From Fluviicoccus keumensis (GTDB lineage Bacteria; Pseudomonadota; Gammaproteobacteria; Pseudomonadales; Moraxellaceae): DNA of 64,000 nucleotides. Within the stretch, counting starts at the first letter, position 1. Each line of letters starts with the position of its first letter. A model generated the notes under the pieces. The model ran no database searches and was not told the origin of the DNA. It worked only from the letters and a program-made list of their open reading frames with translations. The position numbers were made by a program, and so were the translations under genes. Of the stretch, positions 1 to 8,707 are shown in pieces. The DNA is taken from contig NZ_SHKX01000013.1 in assembly GCF_004217445.1 (NCBI RefSeq), positions 62,001-126,000 of the forward strand. The letters run 5' to 3'.

Positions 1-869
1 GCCGGCACCTTCACCACATCAATCAGCAGCATCTTCGTGCCAATGAACACCAGGATCACCGCCAGCCCATAGTTCAGCAAGCTGAAACGGTCAGCCACGC
101 CCGCCAGCATGAAGTACATGGCGCGCAGGCCCATGATGGCGTAGATGTTCGACGCCAGCACGATGAACGGATCGCTGGTGATGGCGAAGATGGCCGGGAT
201 GCTGTCCACGGCAAACATCACATCACTCAATTCCACGAAGATCAGCACCAGTAGCAACGGCGTCGCTACGCGCTTGCCGTTTTCCCAGGAAATGAACTTC
301 TCGCCGTCGTAATCTTTCGACATCGAGATATGGTTCTTCAGCCACTTCAGCAGAACGTTGTCTTCCAGCGACGGCTCCTCATGCGCCGCCTTCCACATCT
401 TGTAGCCGGTCAGCACCAGAAAGGCGCCGAACACATAGAGGATCCAGTGGAATTCACTGATCAGCCAGCCGCCGATGAAGATCATGATGGCGCGCAGGAT
501 GATGGCGCCCAACACCCCGTACAACAGCACCCGGCGCTGCAAGTGCACCGGCAGCGCGAAATAGCTGAAGATCAGCAGGAAGACAAAGACGTTATCCACC
601 GCCAGAGATTTTTCCACCAGATAGCCGGTGAAGTATTCCAGCGCGCGTTCGTTGGCCAGCTCGCGCCCCAGGGTGCCGGACAATTCCCACCACAGCAGGC
701 CGCCGAAGGCCAGCGCCAGCGTGAACCAGACCAATGACCAATTTAGGGCGCTGCGAAAGGTCACGCCCTCCTTACCGCGACTTTTCAGTCCGGCGAAGTC
801 GACCCAGAGAGCAACAACGACACTGAGCGCGAAAGCGCCCCATAACAACGGTGTGGCAATGGTTTCCAT
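1..869 (-). CDS. alx: TerC/Alx-family integral membrane protein (C-terminus cut by window edge)
   Basis: TerC-family polytopic inner-membrane protein; Alx-type members are linked to manganese export/homeostasis. The visible 289 codons start METIATPLLWGAF and contain successive hydrophobic helices and the family signature VELSDVMFAVDSIPAIFAIT with its acidic residues in the membrane, followed by ASNIYAIMGLRAMYF. The first half has the matching EKSLAVDNVFVF motif, so both TerC repeats are present. The start ATG reads from position 869; no strong ribosome binding site is visible, which fits control by the riboswitch directly upstream. The C-terminal end lies outside the window. Family assignment is firm; choosing Alx over another TerC paralogue rests on the Mn2+ riboswitch and is an inference. 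Confidence 0.93.
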   Translation of the reverse strand, partial: METIATPLLWGAFALSVVVALWVDFAGLKSRGKEGVTFRSALNWSLVWFTLALAFGGLLWWELSGTLGRELANERALEYFTGYLVEKSLAVDNVFVFLLIFSYFALPVHLQRRVLLYGVLGAIILRAIMIFIGGWLISEFHWILYVFGAFLVLTGYKMWKAAHEEPSLEDNVLLKWLKNHISMSKDYDGEKFISWENGKRVATPLLLVLIFVELSDVMFAVDSIPAIFAITSDPFIVLASNIYAIMGLRAMYFMLAGVADRFSLLNYGLAVILVFIGTKMLLIDVVKVP

Positions 870-925
870 TATGGTAAACCCCTGTTCAAGTTGAAAAGGA
901 ATGCCACCGGAAAGGTCAGGAATGA

Positions 926-1050
926 CAAGCAGGACCGATGGCAAACGCCATCCACGGTCTTGCTTGCAGCGAGAGGAATCAGGCTGCGGCGACACCGGCT
1001 GCCGAAAGGCAACGTATTGACGATGTCGCACCAGGGAAGCTACTCCCCAT
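926..1050 (-). ncRNA. yybP-ykoY (Mn2+-sensing) riboswitch in the alx/terC leader
   Basis: Read on the minus strand, the leader contains the hallmark ATGGGGAGTAGCTTCCC of the yybP-ykoY element (about 1050-1034), then GCCGCAG in the second conserved internal loop (about 990). A long stem follows at 966-926, in which CAAGCA and GACCG pair with CGGTC and TGCTTG around an ATGGC/GCCAT hairpin. That last stem could be the switching helix that controls access to the downstream start region. The rest of the 303-base gap between the two genes holds the ygiQ terminator and no other gene. Class membership rests on remembered consensus and placement upstream of a TerC gene. Confidence 0.85.
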
Positions 1051-1139
1051 GGAGATGAACGGACTATAACGGGATCGGGCCGGGCGGCAAGCTGTACAGA
1101 ACAAAAGCGCTACGTTTTTAACCCGGCGATTACACGTAC

Positions 1140-1165
1140 AAAAAGGGCGCGATTAACGCGCCCTT
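1140..1165 (-). terminator. Rho-independent terminator of ygiQ
   Basis: On the minus strand, GGGCGCG, a TTAAT loop and CGCGCCC are followed by TTTTT, just past the ygiQ stop codon. Stem 1145-1151 with 1157-1163. Confidence 0.88.
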
Positions 1166-1172
1166 CTGCCCG

Positions 1173-3452
1173 CTAGCGGCTGGTGCGTTTCTTCACCGGC
1201 CGTTTCGGGACGGCGGGCGCGGTCTTGCCCGCGCCGGTCTCGCGCGGCGGCAGGCCGGTGTGCTGGGTCAGCACGCGGCCCTTCTTCGCCGTCACCTTCT
1301 GCGACTTGCCCTGCTCCACCGACGAATTCTTCTTGCGCGCCGTCTGGTAGGTTCCGTCCGTGGCGGGCTGGTAGGTCGGGATCAGGTGATGCTTGCCGTT
1401 ACCGATCAGGTCGGCGCGGCCCATCGCCTTCAGCGCCTCGCGCAGCAGCGGCCAGTTGTTCGGGTCGTGGTAGCGCAGGAAGGCCTTGTGCAGGCGACGG
1501 CGACGGTCGCCCTTGACGATGTCCACCGTCTCGCTGTCGCGCGTCACCTTGCGCAGCGGGTTCTTGCCGGAATGGTACATGGCGGTGGCGGTGGCCATCG
1601 GCGAGGGGTAGAAGGTCTGCACCTGGTCGGCGCGGAAACCGTTCTTCTTCAGCCAGACCGCCAGGTTCATCATGTCGAAATCCGTCGTTCCCGGATGCGC
1701 GGCGATGAAGTAGGGAATCAGGTACTGTTCCTTGCCCGCTTCCTTGGAGAAACGGTCGAACATCTGCTTGAAGCGGTCGTAAGCGCCGATACCGGGCTTC
1801 ATCATCTTCGACAGCGGACCGCCTTCGGTGTGCTCCGGGGCAATCTTCAGGTAACCGCCGACATGGTGCGTCACCAGTTCGCGCACGTATTCCGGCGAAC
1901 GCACCGCCAGGTCGTAGCGCAGGCCGGAGCCGATCAGGATCTTCTTCACCCCCGGCAGCTTGCGGGCGCGGCGGTACAGTTCCACCAGATGCGAGTGGTC
2001 GGTACCGAGGTTGTCGCAAATGTCCGGGTAGACGCAGGATGGCTTGCGGCAGGCCGCCTCGATCTTCGGCGACTTGCAGGCCAGGCGGTACATGTTGGCA
2101 GTTGGCCCGCCGAGGTCGGAGACGATGCCGGTGAAGCCGGGCACGCCGCGCATCTGCTCGATCTCGCGGATGATCGAGTCCTCGGAGCGGTTCTGGATGA
2201 TGCGGCCTTCGTGCTCGGTGATGGAGCAGAAGGTGCAGCCGCCGAAGCAGCCGCGCATGATGTTCACCGAGAAGCGGATCATCTCGTAGGCGGGAATGCG
2301 CGCGTCGCCATAGGCCGGGTGCGGCACCCGCGCATACGGCAGGTCGAAGACGTAGTCCATTTCCTCGGTGCTGAGCGGAATGGGCGGCGGGTTGATCCAC
2401 ACTTCCTGGTCGCCGTGGCGCTGCACCAGCGCGCGGGCGTTGCCGGGATTGGTTTCCAGGTGCAGCACGCGGTTGGCATGGGCGTAGTAGACCGGATCGC
2501 TGCGCACCTGTTCGAAGGACGGCAGGCGGATGACGGTCTTGTCACGCGGCGGCAGGCGGTGCTTCATGGCGTTGCCGGGACGCAGCGTCACGATCTGGAC
2601 ACCGTCCACAGTCACCGGAGACGCGTCGGCCTTCTGCTTTTCCACCTCGCAGGACGCGGTGTCCTGGGTATTCACATACGGATTGATGATCGGGTCAACA
2701 CGGCCGGGGTGGTCGACATCGGTCGACTCCAGCTCGAACCAGCCCTCCGGCGTGTCGCGGCGCAGGAAGGCGGTGCCGCGCAGGTCGGTGATGTCGCGGA
2801 TGTTCTCGCCTTTCGCCAGCCGGTGCGCCACCTCGACAATGGCGCGCTCGGCGTTGCCGTAGACCAGGATGTCGGCCTTGGCGTCCAGCAGCAGCGAACG
2901 GCGCACCTTGTCCTGCCAGTAATCATAGTGGGCGATGCGGCGCAGGCTGGCCTCGATGCCGCCCATGACGATCGGCACGTGCGGGTAGGCTTCGCGGGTG
3001 CGCTGGGCGTAGACGATGGAGCAGCGATCCGGACGGCGCCCGCCCTCGCCGCCCGGCGAATACGCGTCATCGGAACGGATCTTGCGGTCGGCGGTGTAAC
3101 GGTTGATCATGGAGTCCATGTTGCCCGCCGCCACGCCGAAGAACAGCGTCGGTTCGCCCAGCGCCTTGAACGGCTCGGCGGAATTCCAGTCCGGCTGCGC
3201 GATGATGCCGACGCGGAAGCCCTGCGCCTCCAGCAGGCGGCCGATGATGGCCATGCCGAAGCTGGGGTGATCGACATAGGCGTCGCCGGTGACAATAATG
3301 ATGTCGCAGGCATCCCAGCCCAACTGGTCCATTTCCGCCCGGCTCATGGGCAGGAACGGCGCATTGCCGAAGCATTCGGCCCAGTATTTGTCGTGGCCGA
3401 AAAGCGGAGTGGGCGAGGAAGAGGCCGGAGCGGCGGGTCGTACAGCGGACAT
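1173..3452 (-). CDS. ygiQ: Radical SAM protein YgiQ (UPF0313)
   Basis: A 759-residue YgiQ-family radical SAM protein, close to the 739 residues of E. coli YgiQ; its substrate is unknown. The Cx3CxxC iron-sulfur/SAM motif is NIMRGCFGGCTFCSITEHEG, in the middle of the protein. The N-terminal third has the family block GDAYVDHPSFGMAIIGRLLE, and GGIEASLRRIAHYDYW is also typical. The frame runs open upstream for 79 more codons, but the start at MSAVRPAAPASSSPTP is preferred because family homology begins immediately after it and the upstream residues have no family character. The C-terminal tail is basic and low in complexity. It is a single-gene unit with its own terminator. Confidence 0.95.
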   Translation of the reverse strand: MSAVRPAAPASSSPTPLFGHDKYWAECFGNAPFLPMSRAEMDQLGWDACDIIIVTGDAYVDHPSFGMAIIGRLLEAQGFRVGIIAQPDWNSAEPFKALGEPTLFFGVAAGNMDSMINRYTADRKIRSDDAYSPGGEGGRRPDRCSIVYAQRTREAYPHVPIVMGGIEASLRRIAHYDYWQDKVRRSLLLDAKADILVYGNAERAIVEVAHRLAKGENIRDITDLRGTAFLRRDTPEGWFELESTDVDHPGRVDPIINPYVNTQDTASCEVEKQKADASPVTVDGVQIVTLRPGNAMKHRLPPRDKTVIRLPSFEQVRSDPVYYAHANRVLHLETNPGNARALVQRHGDQEVWINPPPIPLSTEEMDYVFDLPYARVPHPAYGDARIPAYEMIRFSVNIMRGCFGGCTFCSITEHEGRIIQNRSEDSIIREIEQMRGVPGFTGIVSDLGGPTANMYRLACKSPKIEAACRKPSCVYPDICDNLGTDHSHLVELYRRARKLPGVKKILIGSGLRYDLAVRSPEYVRELVTHHVGGYLKIAPEHTEGGPLSKMMKPGIGAYDRFKQMFDRFSKEAGKEQYLIPYFIAAHPGTTDFDMMNLAVWLKKNGFRADQVQTFYPSPMATATAMYHSGKNPLRKVTRDSETVDIVKGDRRRRLHKAFLRYHDPNNWPLLREALKAMGRADLIGNGKHHLIPTYQPATDGTYQTARKKNSSVEQGKSQKVTAKKGRVLTQHTGLPPRETGAGKTAPAVPKRPVKKRTSR

Positions 3453-3670
3453 GCGGGAACTACTCAAAATTTCAGCAGCGCATTGTACCTCAGTCCGGAC
3501 CGAAAAGGATTGACCGGCCTGGTGCTGCATGATATTTAAGCAAACCCAAAACCAGTCGCAAAAAGAACGCCGTTCGTCGGATAGGATTGCCGCAACAAGC
3601 CGGGCTTGTGGCCGAATAAGAAAAAAGATCTCGCAACCCCCATCACGAGCCAGGGTCATAAGGTAAAAAC

Positions 3671-4930
3671 GTGGACAATGCAGAGACAATAAAGGCCGAA
3701 CCCCAAGGCGTTGCCCTGCCCCAGCTCTTCAATGCCAAGAAGCTGGAGTATATCCAGGACACGCTGAAACACCGGCCGTTCTTCCTGTATTTCGAAAACG
3801 ACATCGAAACGATGTTCTACGCCAAGCGGGCGGATGAATACCTGCGCATCCTGATGGCCGGCAAATCCATGCTGCTGATGCTGTTCGGCCTCATCGCCTA
3901 TTTCGCCGTCAGCCAATTCCCCAACGCCCTGTTCGCCAACGATCTCTTCCTGGTCAAATTCTGCTTCCTGCCCATCGCCCTCACCCTGATGTGCGTGATG
4001 GTGTTTGCGGAAAAGCCCTTTTTTGTCCGTAACTTCCAGTGGATGGCGGCCCCGACCAGCACCATCATCCTGACCTGTATCCTGCTGGCCAGCCTCAGCA
4101 ATTACGACAAGCATTTCTCGCAGCACGCCGCCTACGACGTCATCATCATCACCACCATTGTCTGCTTCGGCATCCGGGTGCTGTTTCCGGTCTGCGTGAT
4201 GATTGTGATCATCGCCGGTTCGATCACCATGCTGGCGACGGTCATGCTGAACTGGAGCTTCGACATCCTGAAGCTTTCCCACTATTACGGGCTGGGTTCG
4301 ATGACGACGCTGGTGATTGTGGGGCTGATGGAGCGACAGGAACGGCTGGCCTTCCTGCAGGAACTGCTGGTGTCGCACCAGACCGTGGAACTGGACCGCT
4401 TGAACCGCGCCCTGGACCGCATGGCGCGCGAAGACCCGCTGACCGGGCTCGTCAACCGCCGCGGCTTCGACGAAACCATGCAGATCGAGTGGGACCGCGC
4501 CCGCCGCGACAACCAGTCCCTGGCCCTGCTCTACATGGACATCGACTTCTTCAAGCTCTATAACGACACGTACGGCCATAATATCGGCGATGTCTGCCTG
4601 CGCCGCGTCGCCCAGACCGTCAAGGGTGCGCTGCGTCGCCCGGCGGACCTGGCGGGCCGCTATGGCGGCGAGGAATTCGTGGTGCTGTTGCCCAATACCG
4701 ACCGCGAAGGTGCGGTGGATGTGGCGATACGCATCCTGAAGCATGTGGACGCGCTGGCGCTGCCGCACAGCCGCTCGAAAGCGGCCAGCCATGTCACGCT
4801 CAGTATCGGCATCTCGCAACTGGTCCCGGGTAACGGCAACTCCCTGAAGGAATTCCTCAAGCGGGCGGATGATGCGCTCTACGAGGCCAAGGAGCGCGGC
4901 CGTCACCAATACTTCCTGTCAACACGCTAG
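3671..4930 (+). CDS. Membrane-anchored GGDEF diguanylate cyclase (first of three paralogues)
   Basis: Predicted diguanylate cyclase making cyclic di-GMP from two GTP. 419 residues: about 70 cytoplasmic residues, five or six membrane helices (roughly residues 75-220), a short coiled linker (LLVSHQTVELDRLNRALDRM), then a C-terminal GGDEF domain. The active-site loop is GGEEF at 332-336, preceded five residues upstream by RPAD, an intact RxxD product-inhibition site. The start is GTG at 3671 with AAGG eight bases upstream; no nearer ATG keeps the N-terminus. The membrane part matches no named sensor domain that I can identify. The next gene begins only 13 bases after this stop and is a paralogue. 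Confidence 0.93.
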   Translation: MDNAETIKAEPQGVALPQLFNAKKLEYIQDTLKHRPFFLYFENDIETMFYAKRADEYLRILMAGKSMLLMLFGLIAYFAVSQFPNALFANDLFLVKFCFLPIALTLMCVMVFAEKPFFVRNFQWMAAPTSTIILTCILLASLSNYDKHFSQHAAYDVIIITTIVCFGIRVLFPVCVMIVIIAGSITMLATVMLNWSFDILKLSHYYGLGSMTTLVIVGLMERQERLAFLQELLVSHQTVELDRLNRALDRMAREDPLTGLVNRRGFDETMQIEWDRARRDNQSLALLYMDIDFFKLYNDTYGHNIGDVCLRRVAQTVKGALRRPADLAGRYGGEEFVVLLPNTDREGAVDVAIRILKHVDALALPHSRSKAASHVTLSIGISQLVPGNGNSLKEFLKRADDALYEAKERGRHQYFLSTR

Positions 4931-4943
4931 GAGCAGGCAGGCC

Positions 4944-6290
4944 ATGCCCGGAAACGCCTTACCCGTCAGCCGCCTGGAAGATGCGCTCAGCCAGCTGATC
5001 CGGGAAACCCCGTCCCTGCCCATGACCGTGAACGGCCTGCTGCGCGACAACCCGCTGCTGCTGGCCTTCAGCCCCGGACTGGAAAGTTGCTTCCGGTTGA
5101 AGCGCCTGCATGAATTCAGCGCCATCTTCCGTATTTCCGCGGCTTTCTGGGCGTTGCTGTTCGCGGTGCTGATGGGTTTCACGCACCTGTTTTTCCCGGA
5201 ACTGCTGTCTTCCGGACGCTTCGCCTTGTGGCAAAACACCTGCTGGCTGGTCGGCGGCATTGTCGTGCTGGCCAATATCACGGCCTATCTGCCCTCGCTG
5301 CATAACGGCATCTATCATTACGTCATCGCACCGGTTTCGGGCCTGCTGCTTTACCTGCTGCTGCTGGGCGGCGCGGCCTATCCCGACCAGACGTTCAACA
5401 TCCATGCCTCCTACAACGCCATCATCATCATGGTGTTGATCAGCTACAGCATGCGCCTGCGCTGGCAGGTCAGCGGCAGCGTGCTGATGGCGGCCGGCGT
5501 CATGGCCATCCTGACCGCGCTGGCGGCCGGCTGGAAAACCTCCTGGCTGCAGGCCGGGCACGCCTATTTGCTGGTCGGCATCGTGCTGTCGGTGATCGCC
5601 TTCTTCGTGGAGCGCCGCGAGCGCTTGGGCTTCCTGCAGGAAGTGCTGGTGGCGATCAAGTCGGAAGAACTGGCGCAACTGAACGACCACCTCTCGGCCA
5701 TGGCCAGCAAGGACGCCCTCAGCGGCTTGTCCAACCGCCGCGCCTTTGATGAGTTCCTGAACCGGGAATGGGAACGCGGCCGCCGTGAAGAGCAGCCGCT
5801 GTCCATCCTGTTCATGGACGTGGACTTCTTCAAGCGGTATAACGATACCTATGGCCATGCCGCCGGCGACGAATGCCTGAAGCAGGTGGCCCGCGCCATG
5901 AACCAGGCGCTGCTGCGTCCGGGCGATATTGTTGCCCGCTATGGCGGCGAGGAATTCGTGGTGCTGCTGCCCAACACCGATGTGCAGGGCGCGATGGAAG
6001 TAGGCGACCGGTTGCTGGCGGCGGTGGATGCGCTGGCGATTCCGCACCACTCCTCCGACGCCGCGTTCCACGTCACCATCAGCATCGGCATCGCCTGCAT
6101 GGTGCCGACCGAACGCAACGGCGCGCGCAACCTGCTGGAAGAAGCGGACCGGGCGCTGTACGAAGCCAAGAGCCGCGGACGGCACCGCATGGCCTGTCTG
6201 CAACCGGTGGCAACGCCGACGTATAATGTCGATGACATCATCCTGATGGATATTGTGAAGGATCATCTGCCGGCAAAGGACAACAAGTAA
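4944..6290 (+). CDS. Membrane-anchored GGDEF diguanylate cyclase (second of three)
   Basis: 448-residue paralogue of the preceding gene with the same plan: N-terminal cytoplasmic segment, a block of hydrophobic helices, the linker ERRERLGFLQEVLVAIKSEE, and a GGDEF domain with GGEEF at about 334-338 and RPGD five residues before it. The catalytic and inhibitory sites are therefore intact. The start is taken at ATG 4944 (MPGNALPVSRLED), which has AGGAG/GGCAGG upstream; the frame is open for 25 further codons inside the previous gene but these lack homology. After the cyclase domain there is an extra tail of about 30 residues (VDDIILMDIVKDHLPAKDNK). It is probably co-transcribed with its neighbours. 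Confidence 0.92.
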   Translation: MPGNALPVSRLEDALSQLIRETPSLPMTVNGLLRDNPLLLAFSPGLESCFRLKRLHEFSAIFRISAAFWALLFAVLMGFTHLFFPELLSSGRFALWQNTCWLVGGIVVLANITAYLPSLHNGIYHYVIAPVSGLLLYLLLLGGAAYPDQTFNIHASYNAIIIMVLISYSMRLRWQVSGSVLMAAGVMAILTALAAGWKTSWLQAGHAYLLVGIVLSVIAFFVERRERLGFLQEVLVAIKSEELAQLNDHLSAMASKDALSGLSNRRAFDEFLNREWERGRREEQPLSILFMDVDFFKRYNDTYGHAAGDECLKQVARAMNQALLRPGDIVARYGGEEFVVLLPNTDVQGAMEVGDRLLAAVDALAIPHHSSDAAFHVTISIGIACMVPTERNGARNLLEEADRALYEAKSRGRHRMACLQPVATPTYNVDDIILMDIVKDHLPAKDNK

Positions 6291-6343
6291 ATTCCGCCAG
6301 TGCGCCGCCCCGCGCACACGGCTCCGGACCCCCGAGATGATTC

Positions 6344-7621
6344 GTGGCGCGTATGGCAAAGAACCGTCCGACCGCTGAAGAAGTCGCCGAACGCCGGCAC
6401 ACGCTGGCGTATATCCGCCTGATCACCTCACGGCGGCCGATCTTTTTCACCTTCCCCGCCGCCATGGAACAGGATTTCCAGCGCAAGCGGGTGGCGTCCA
6501 GCCTGTTCTATATCCGTTCCGGCCAGTGGCTGCTGCTGCTGATGTTCACCCTGATTGTCGCCATTGCCTGGTTCAATTACCGACCATTGATGGCCGCACA
6601 CGACTACCTGCTGATCAAGACCATCTATGCTCCCGTCGGCGCGCTGATCCTGTTCATCATCTTCGGCAACCGTCTGCCGTGGGTGCACCGCCGCTTCCAC
6701 GCCGTCATGTTCCCGGTCAGTTTGATCCAGATCGTTCTGATCCAGCAGCATGTATTCCAGGCTACCGGCAACAGCTACTACGAATACGCCACCTATAACC
6801 TGATGATCACGCTGCTGCTGGTGGCGCTGGGGCTGCGCTTCGCCACACCGGTGCTGTTGGGTCTGTACCTGCTTAGCGGCGCGGTCAGCCTGCTGTCGGC
6901 CATGCTGTTCGGGCTGCCCGTCAATCCGCTGTCGTTTTTCTATTACTACGTGATCTTCGGTACGGTCATCCTGGTGCTGGCCGCCATCGCCGAACGCCAG
7001 GAACGCTTCGGCTTCCTGCAAGAGCTGCTGGCGCGCCTGCAAGGTGAAGAATTGACCCGGCTGAACCGGACGCTGGAAAAGATTGCGCATGAAGACGCGC
7101 TGACCGGCATTCCCAACCGCCGCAGCTTTGACGAAACCGCCGAGAAGGAATTCGAGCGCGCCACCCGCGACCGCCAGCCGCTGTCGATCCTGCTGCTGGA
7201 TGTGGACTACTTCAAGCGTTACAACGACACCTACGGCCATGCCGCCGGCGACAAATGCCTGCAACTGATTGCCCGCACGCTGCAGGAAGCGCTGATGCGC
7301 CCGGCCGACATGGTGGCGCGCTATGGCGGCGAGGAATTCATCCTGCTGTTGCCCAATACCCCGCCGGAAGGGGCCGCCAAGGTAGCGGAGCGCATCCTGC
7401 GCTGGGTGGACGCCGGACAGATTCCCCACGAAACTTCCAGCGTCGCGCAACACGTGACGGTCAGCATCGGCATCTACACCCTGATACCGGACAAGCAACA
7501 GACGCTGAAGGGCGTGGTAAAACAGGCCGACGAAGCCCTCTACGCCGCCAAGGGCGCGGGACGGCACCGCTATCTGGCGCTGACCCCGGAATCAACCGAG
7601 TTCGCCGCTCAGCCGCAGTAA
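6344..7621 (+). CDS. Membrane-anchored GGDEF diguanylate cyclase (third of three)
   Basis: 425-residue paralogue. An N-terminal cytoplasmic region (RRPIFFTFPAAMEQDFQ) resembles the matching segment of the first copy (HRPFFLYFENDIETMF). Membrane helices follow, then AERQERFGFLQELLARLQGEE and a GGDEF domain with GGEEF near residue 328 and an intact RPAD inhibition site. The start is either GTG 6344 or ATG 6353, three codons later; neither has a convincing ribosome binding site. The 3' end overlaps the convergent mutY gene by 30 bases. The three copies differ most in the membrane sensor half, which suggests duplication followed by divergence of signal input. Confidence 0.91.
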   Translation: MARMAKNRPTAEEVAERRHTLAYIRLITSRRPIFFTFPAAMEQDFQRKRVASSLFYIRSGQWLLLLMFTLIVAIAWFNYRPLMAAHDYLLIKTIYAPVGALILFIIFGNRLPWVHRRFHAVMFPVSLIQIVLIQQHVFQATGNSYYEYATYNLMITLLLVALGLRFATPVLLGLYLLSGAVSLLSAMLFGLPVNPLSFFYYYVIFGTVILVLAAIAERQERFGFLQELLARLQGEELTRLNRTLEKIAHEDALTGIPNRRSFDETAEKEFERATRDRQPLSILLLDVDYFKRYNDTYGHAAGDKCLQLIARTLQEALMRPADMVARYGGEEFILLLPNTPPEGAAKVAERILRWVDAGQIPHETSSVAQHVTVSIGIYTLIPDKQQTLKGVVKQADEALYAAKGAGRHRYLALTPESTEFAAQPQ

Positions 7622-8635
7622 GGGCGCGGGCAGGCCCAAGTCACGGGCGCGTTCCGGGCTGAACCAGCCGCATTCCCCCTCCCCCGCCACATTCGGCGCG
7701 CCGCTGACCCGCACCGGCCGCAACTCCAGATGGTAATGGCTGAAGGTATGGCGGAAGGGCGGCAGGTATTGCAGATCCGCCTGCGCGAGGCCAAAGCGTT
7801 CAGCCAGCACCGCGCGCAACTCCGCCTCCGACTCCACCGCCACTTCCGGCAGACACCACAGCCCGCCCCAGATGCCCGACGACGGCCGCCGCACCCACAG
7901 TTGCTCACCGCGCGGATTGTCAAAGATCAGGAAGAAAGCCGACTTGACCGGCTGCGCCTTCGCCGCCTTCTTGTGCGGAAAGGCCGTAGGCGTGCCCAGG
8001 GCAAAGGCCTGGCAACGCGACTGCAAGGGACAATAGAGGCACATCGGCTTGCTGCGCGTGCACAGCGTCGCGCCCAGGTCCATCATCGCCTGGACATAGG
8101 GGCCGGAGCGCTGGTGCGGCGTCAATTCCTCCGCCAGCGCCCACAGCCGCGCCAGCGCCGCCGTCCCGGCCGGATCGCCCTCCACCGCGAAACAGCGCGC
8201 CAGCACGCGCTTGACGTTGCCGTCGAGGATGATGCCGCGCTGGCCGAAGCCCAGCGCCAGAATGGCCCCGGCGGTGGAGCGGCCGACACCGGACAAGGCT
8301 TCCAGCCCCGCCAGCGTATCGGGAAATTCACCGCCCTGCGCCATGACCGCCTGCGCCGCCTTGTGCAGGTTGCGGCCGCGCGCGTAATAGCCCAGCCCGG
8401 CCCAGTGCTGCAGCACCTCGTCCTGCGAAGCGGCGGCCAGATCGGCCACGGTGGGGAAACGCGCCATGAACCGTTCGTAATACGGCATGACGGTGGAGAC
8501 CTGCGTCTGCTGCAGCATGATTTCCGACACCCAGACCCGGTAAGGCGTCACCGCCTGTTGCCAGGGCAGGTCGTGGCGGCCGTGCCGGTCGAACCAGTCG
8601 AGCACGGCCAGCGCGAAATCGGGGGAATGGGACAT
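7592..8635 (-). CDS. mutY: A/G-specific adenine DNA glycosylase MutY
   Basis: Base-excision repair enzyme removing adenine mispaired with 8-oxoguanine. 347 residues, the usual length. Visible landmarks: SEIMLQQTQV with the catalytic Glu, the helix-hairpin-helix LSGVGRSTAGAILALG, ILDGNVKRVLARC with the catalytic Asp, and the [4Fe-4S] ligands C-x6-C-x2-C-x5-C in CTRSKPMCLYCPLQSRC. The C-terminal Nudix-like 8-oxoG recognition domain follows (LWVRRPSSGIWGGLWCLPE). The start MSHSPDFALAVLDWFDRHGR fits the family. The gene converges on and overlaps the third GGDEF gene. Confidence 0.97.
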   Translation of the reverse strand: MSHSPDFALAVLDWFDRHGRHDLPWQQAVTPYRVWVSEIMLQQTQVSTVMPYYERFMARFPTVADLAAASQDEVLQHWAGLGYYARGRNLHKAAQAVMAQGGEFPDTLAGLEALSGVGRSTAGAILALGFGQRGIILDGNVKRVLARCFAVEGDPAGTAALARLWALAEELTPHQRSGPYVQAMMDLGATLCTRSKPMCLYCPLQSRCQAFALGTPTAFPHKKAAKAQPVKSAFFLIFDNPRGEQLWVRRPSSGIWGGLWCLPEVAVESEAELRAVLAERFGLAQADLQYLPPFRHTFSHYHLELRPVRVSGAPNVAGEGECGWFSPERARDLGLPAPLLRLSGELG

Positions 8636-8665
8636 GGACGGGGTCTGCCTGCAACTGCAAATCCC

Positions 8666-8695
8666 GGATTCTGACGGGATTGCCCCGTCAAATCC
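8666..8695 (-). terminator. Hairpin between the MpaB-like gene and mutY
   Basis: GGATT and TGACGGG (8666-8678) pair with CCCGTCA and AATCC (8684-8695), with one bulged base. It sits just beyond the stop of the upstream minus-strand gene. No T-run follows, so termination is uncertain. Confidence 0.4.
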
Positions 8696-8707
8696 ACTGC
8701 ACAGCGG

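Noticed and set aside
1260..3539. 759-codon open frame on the plus strand opposite ygiQ
   Set aside because: Antisense shadow of a clear radical SAM gene; composition is Arg/Ala/His-rich with no domains or ribosome binding site.
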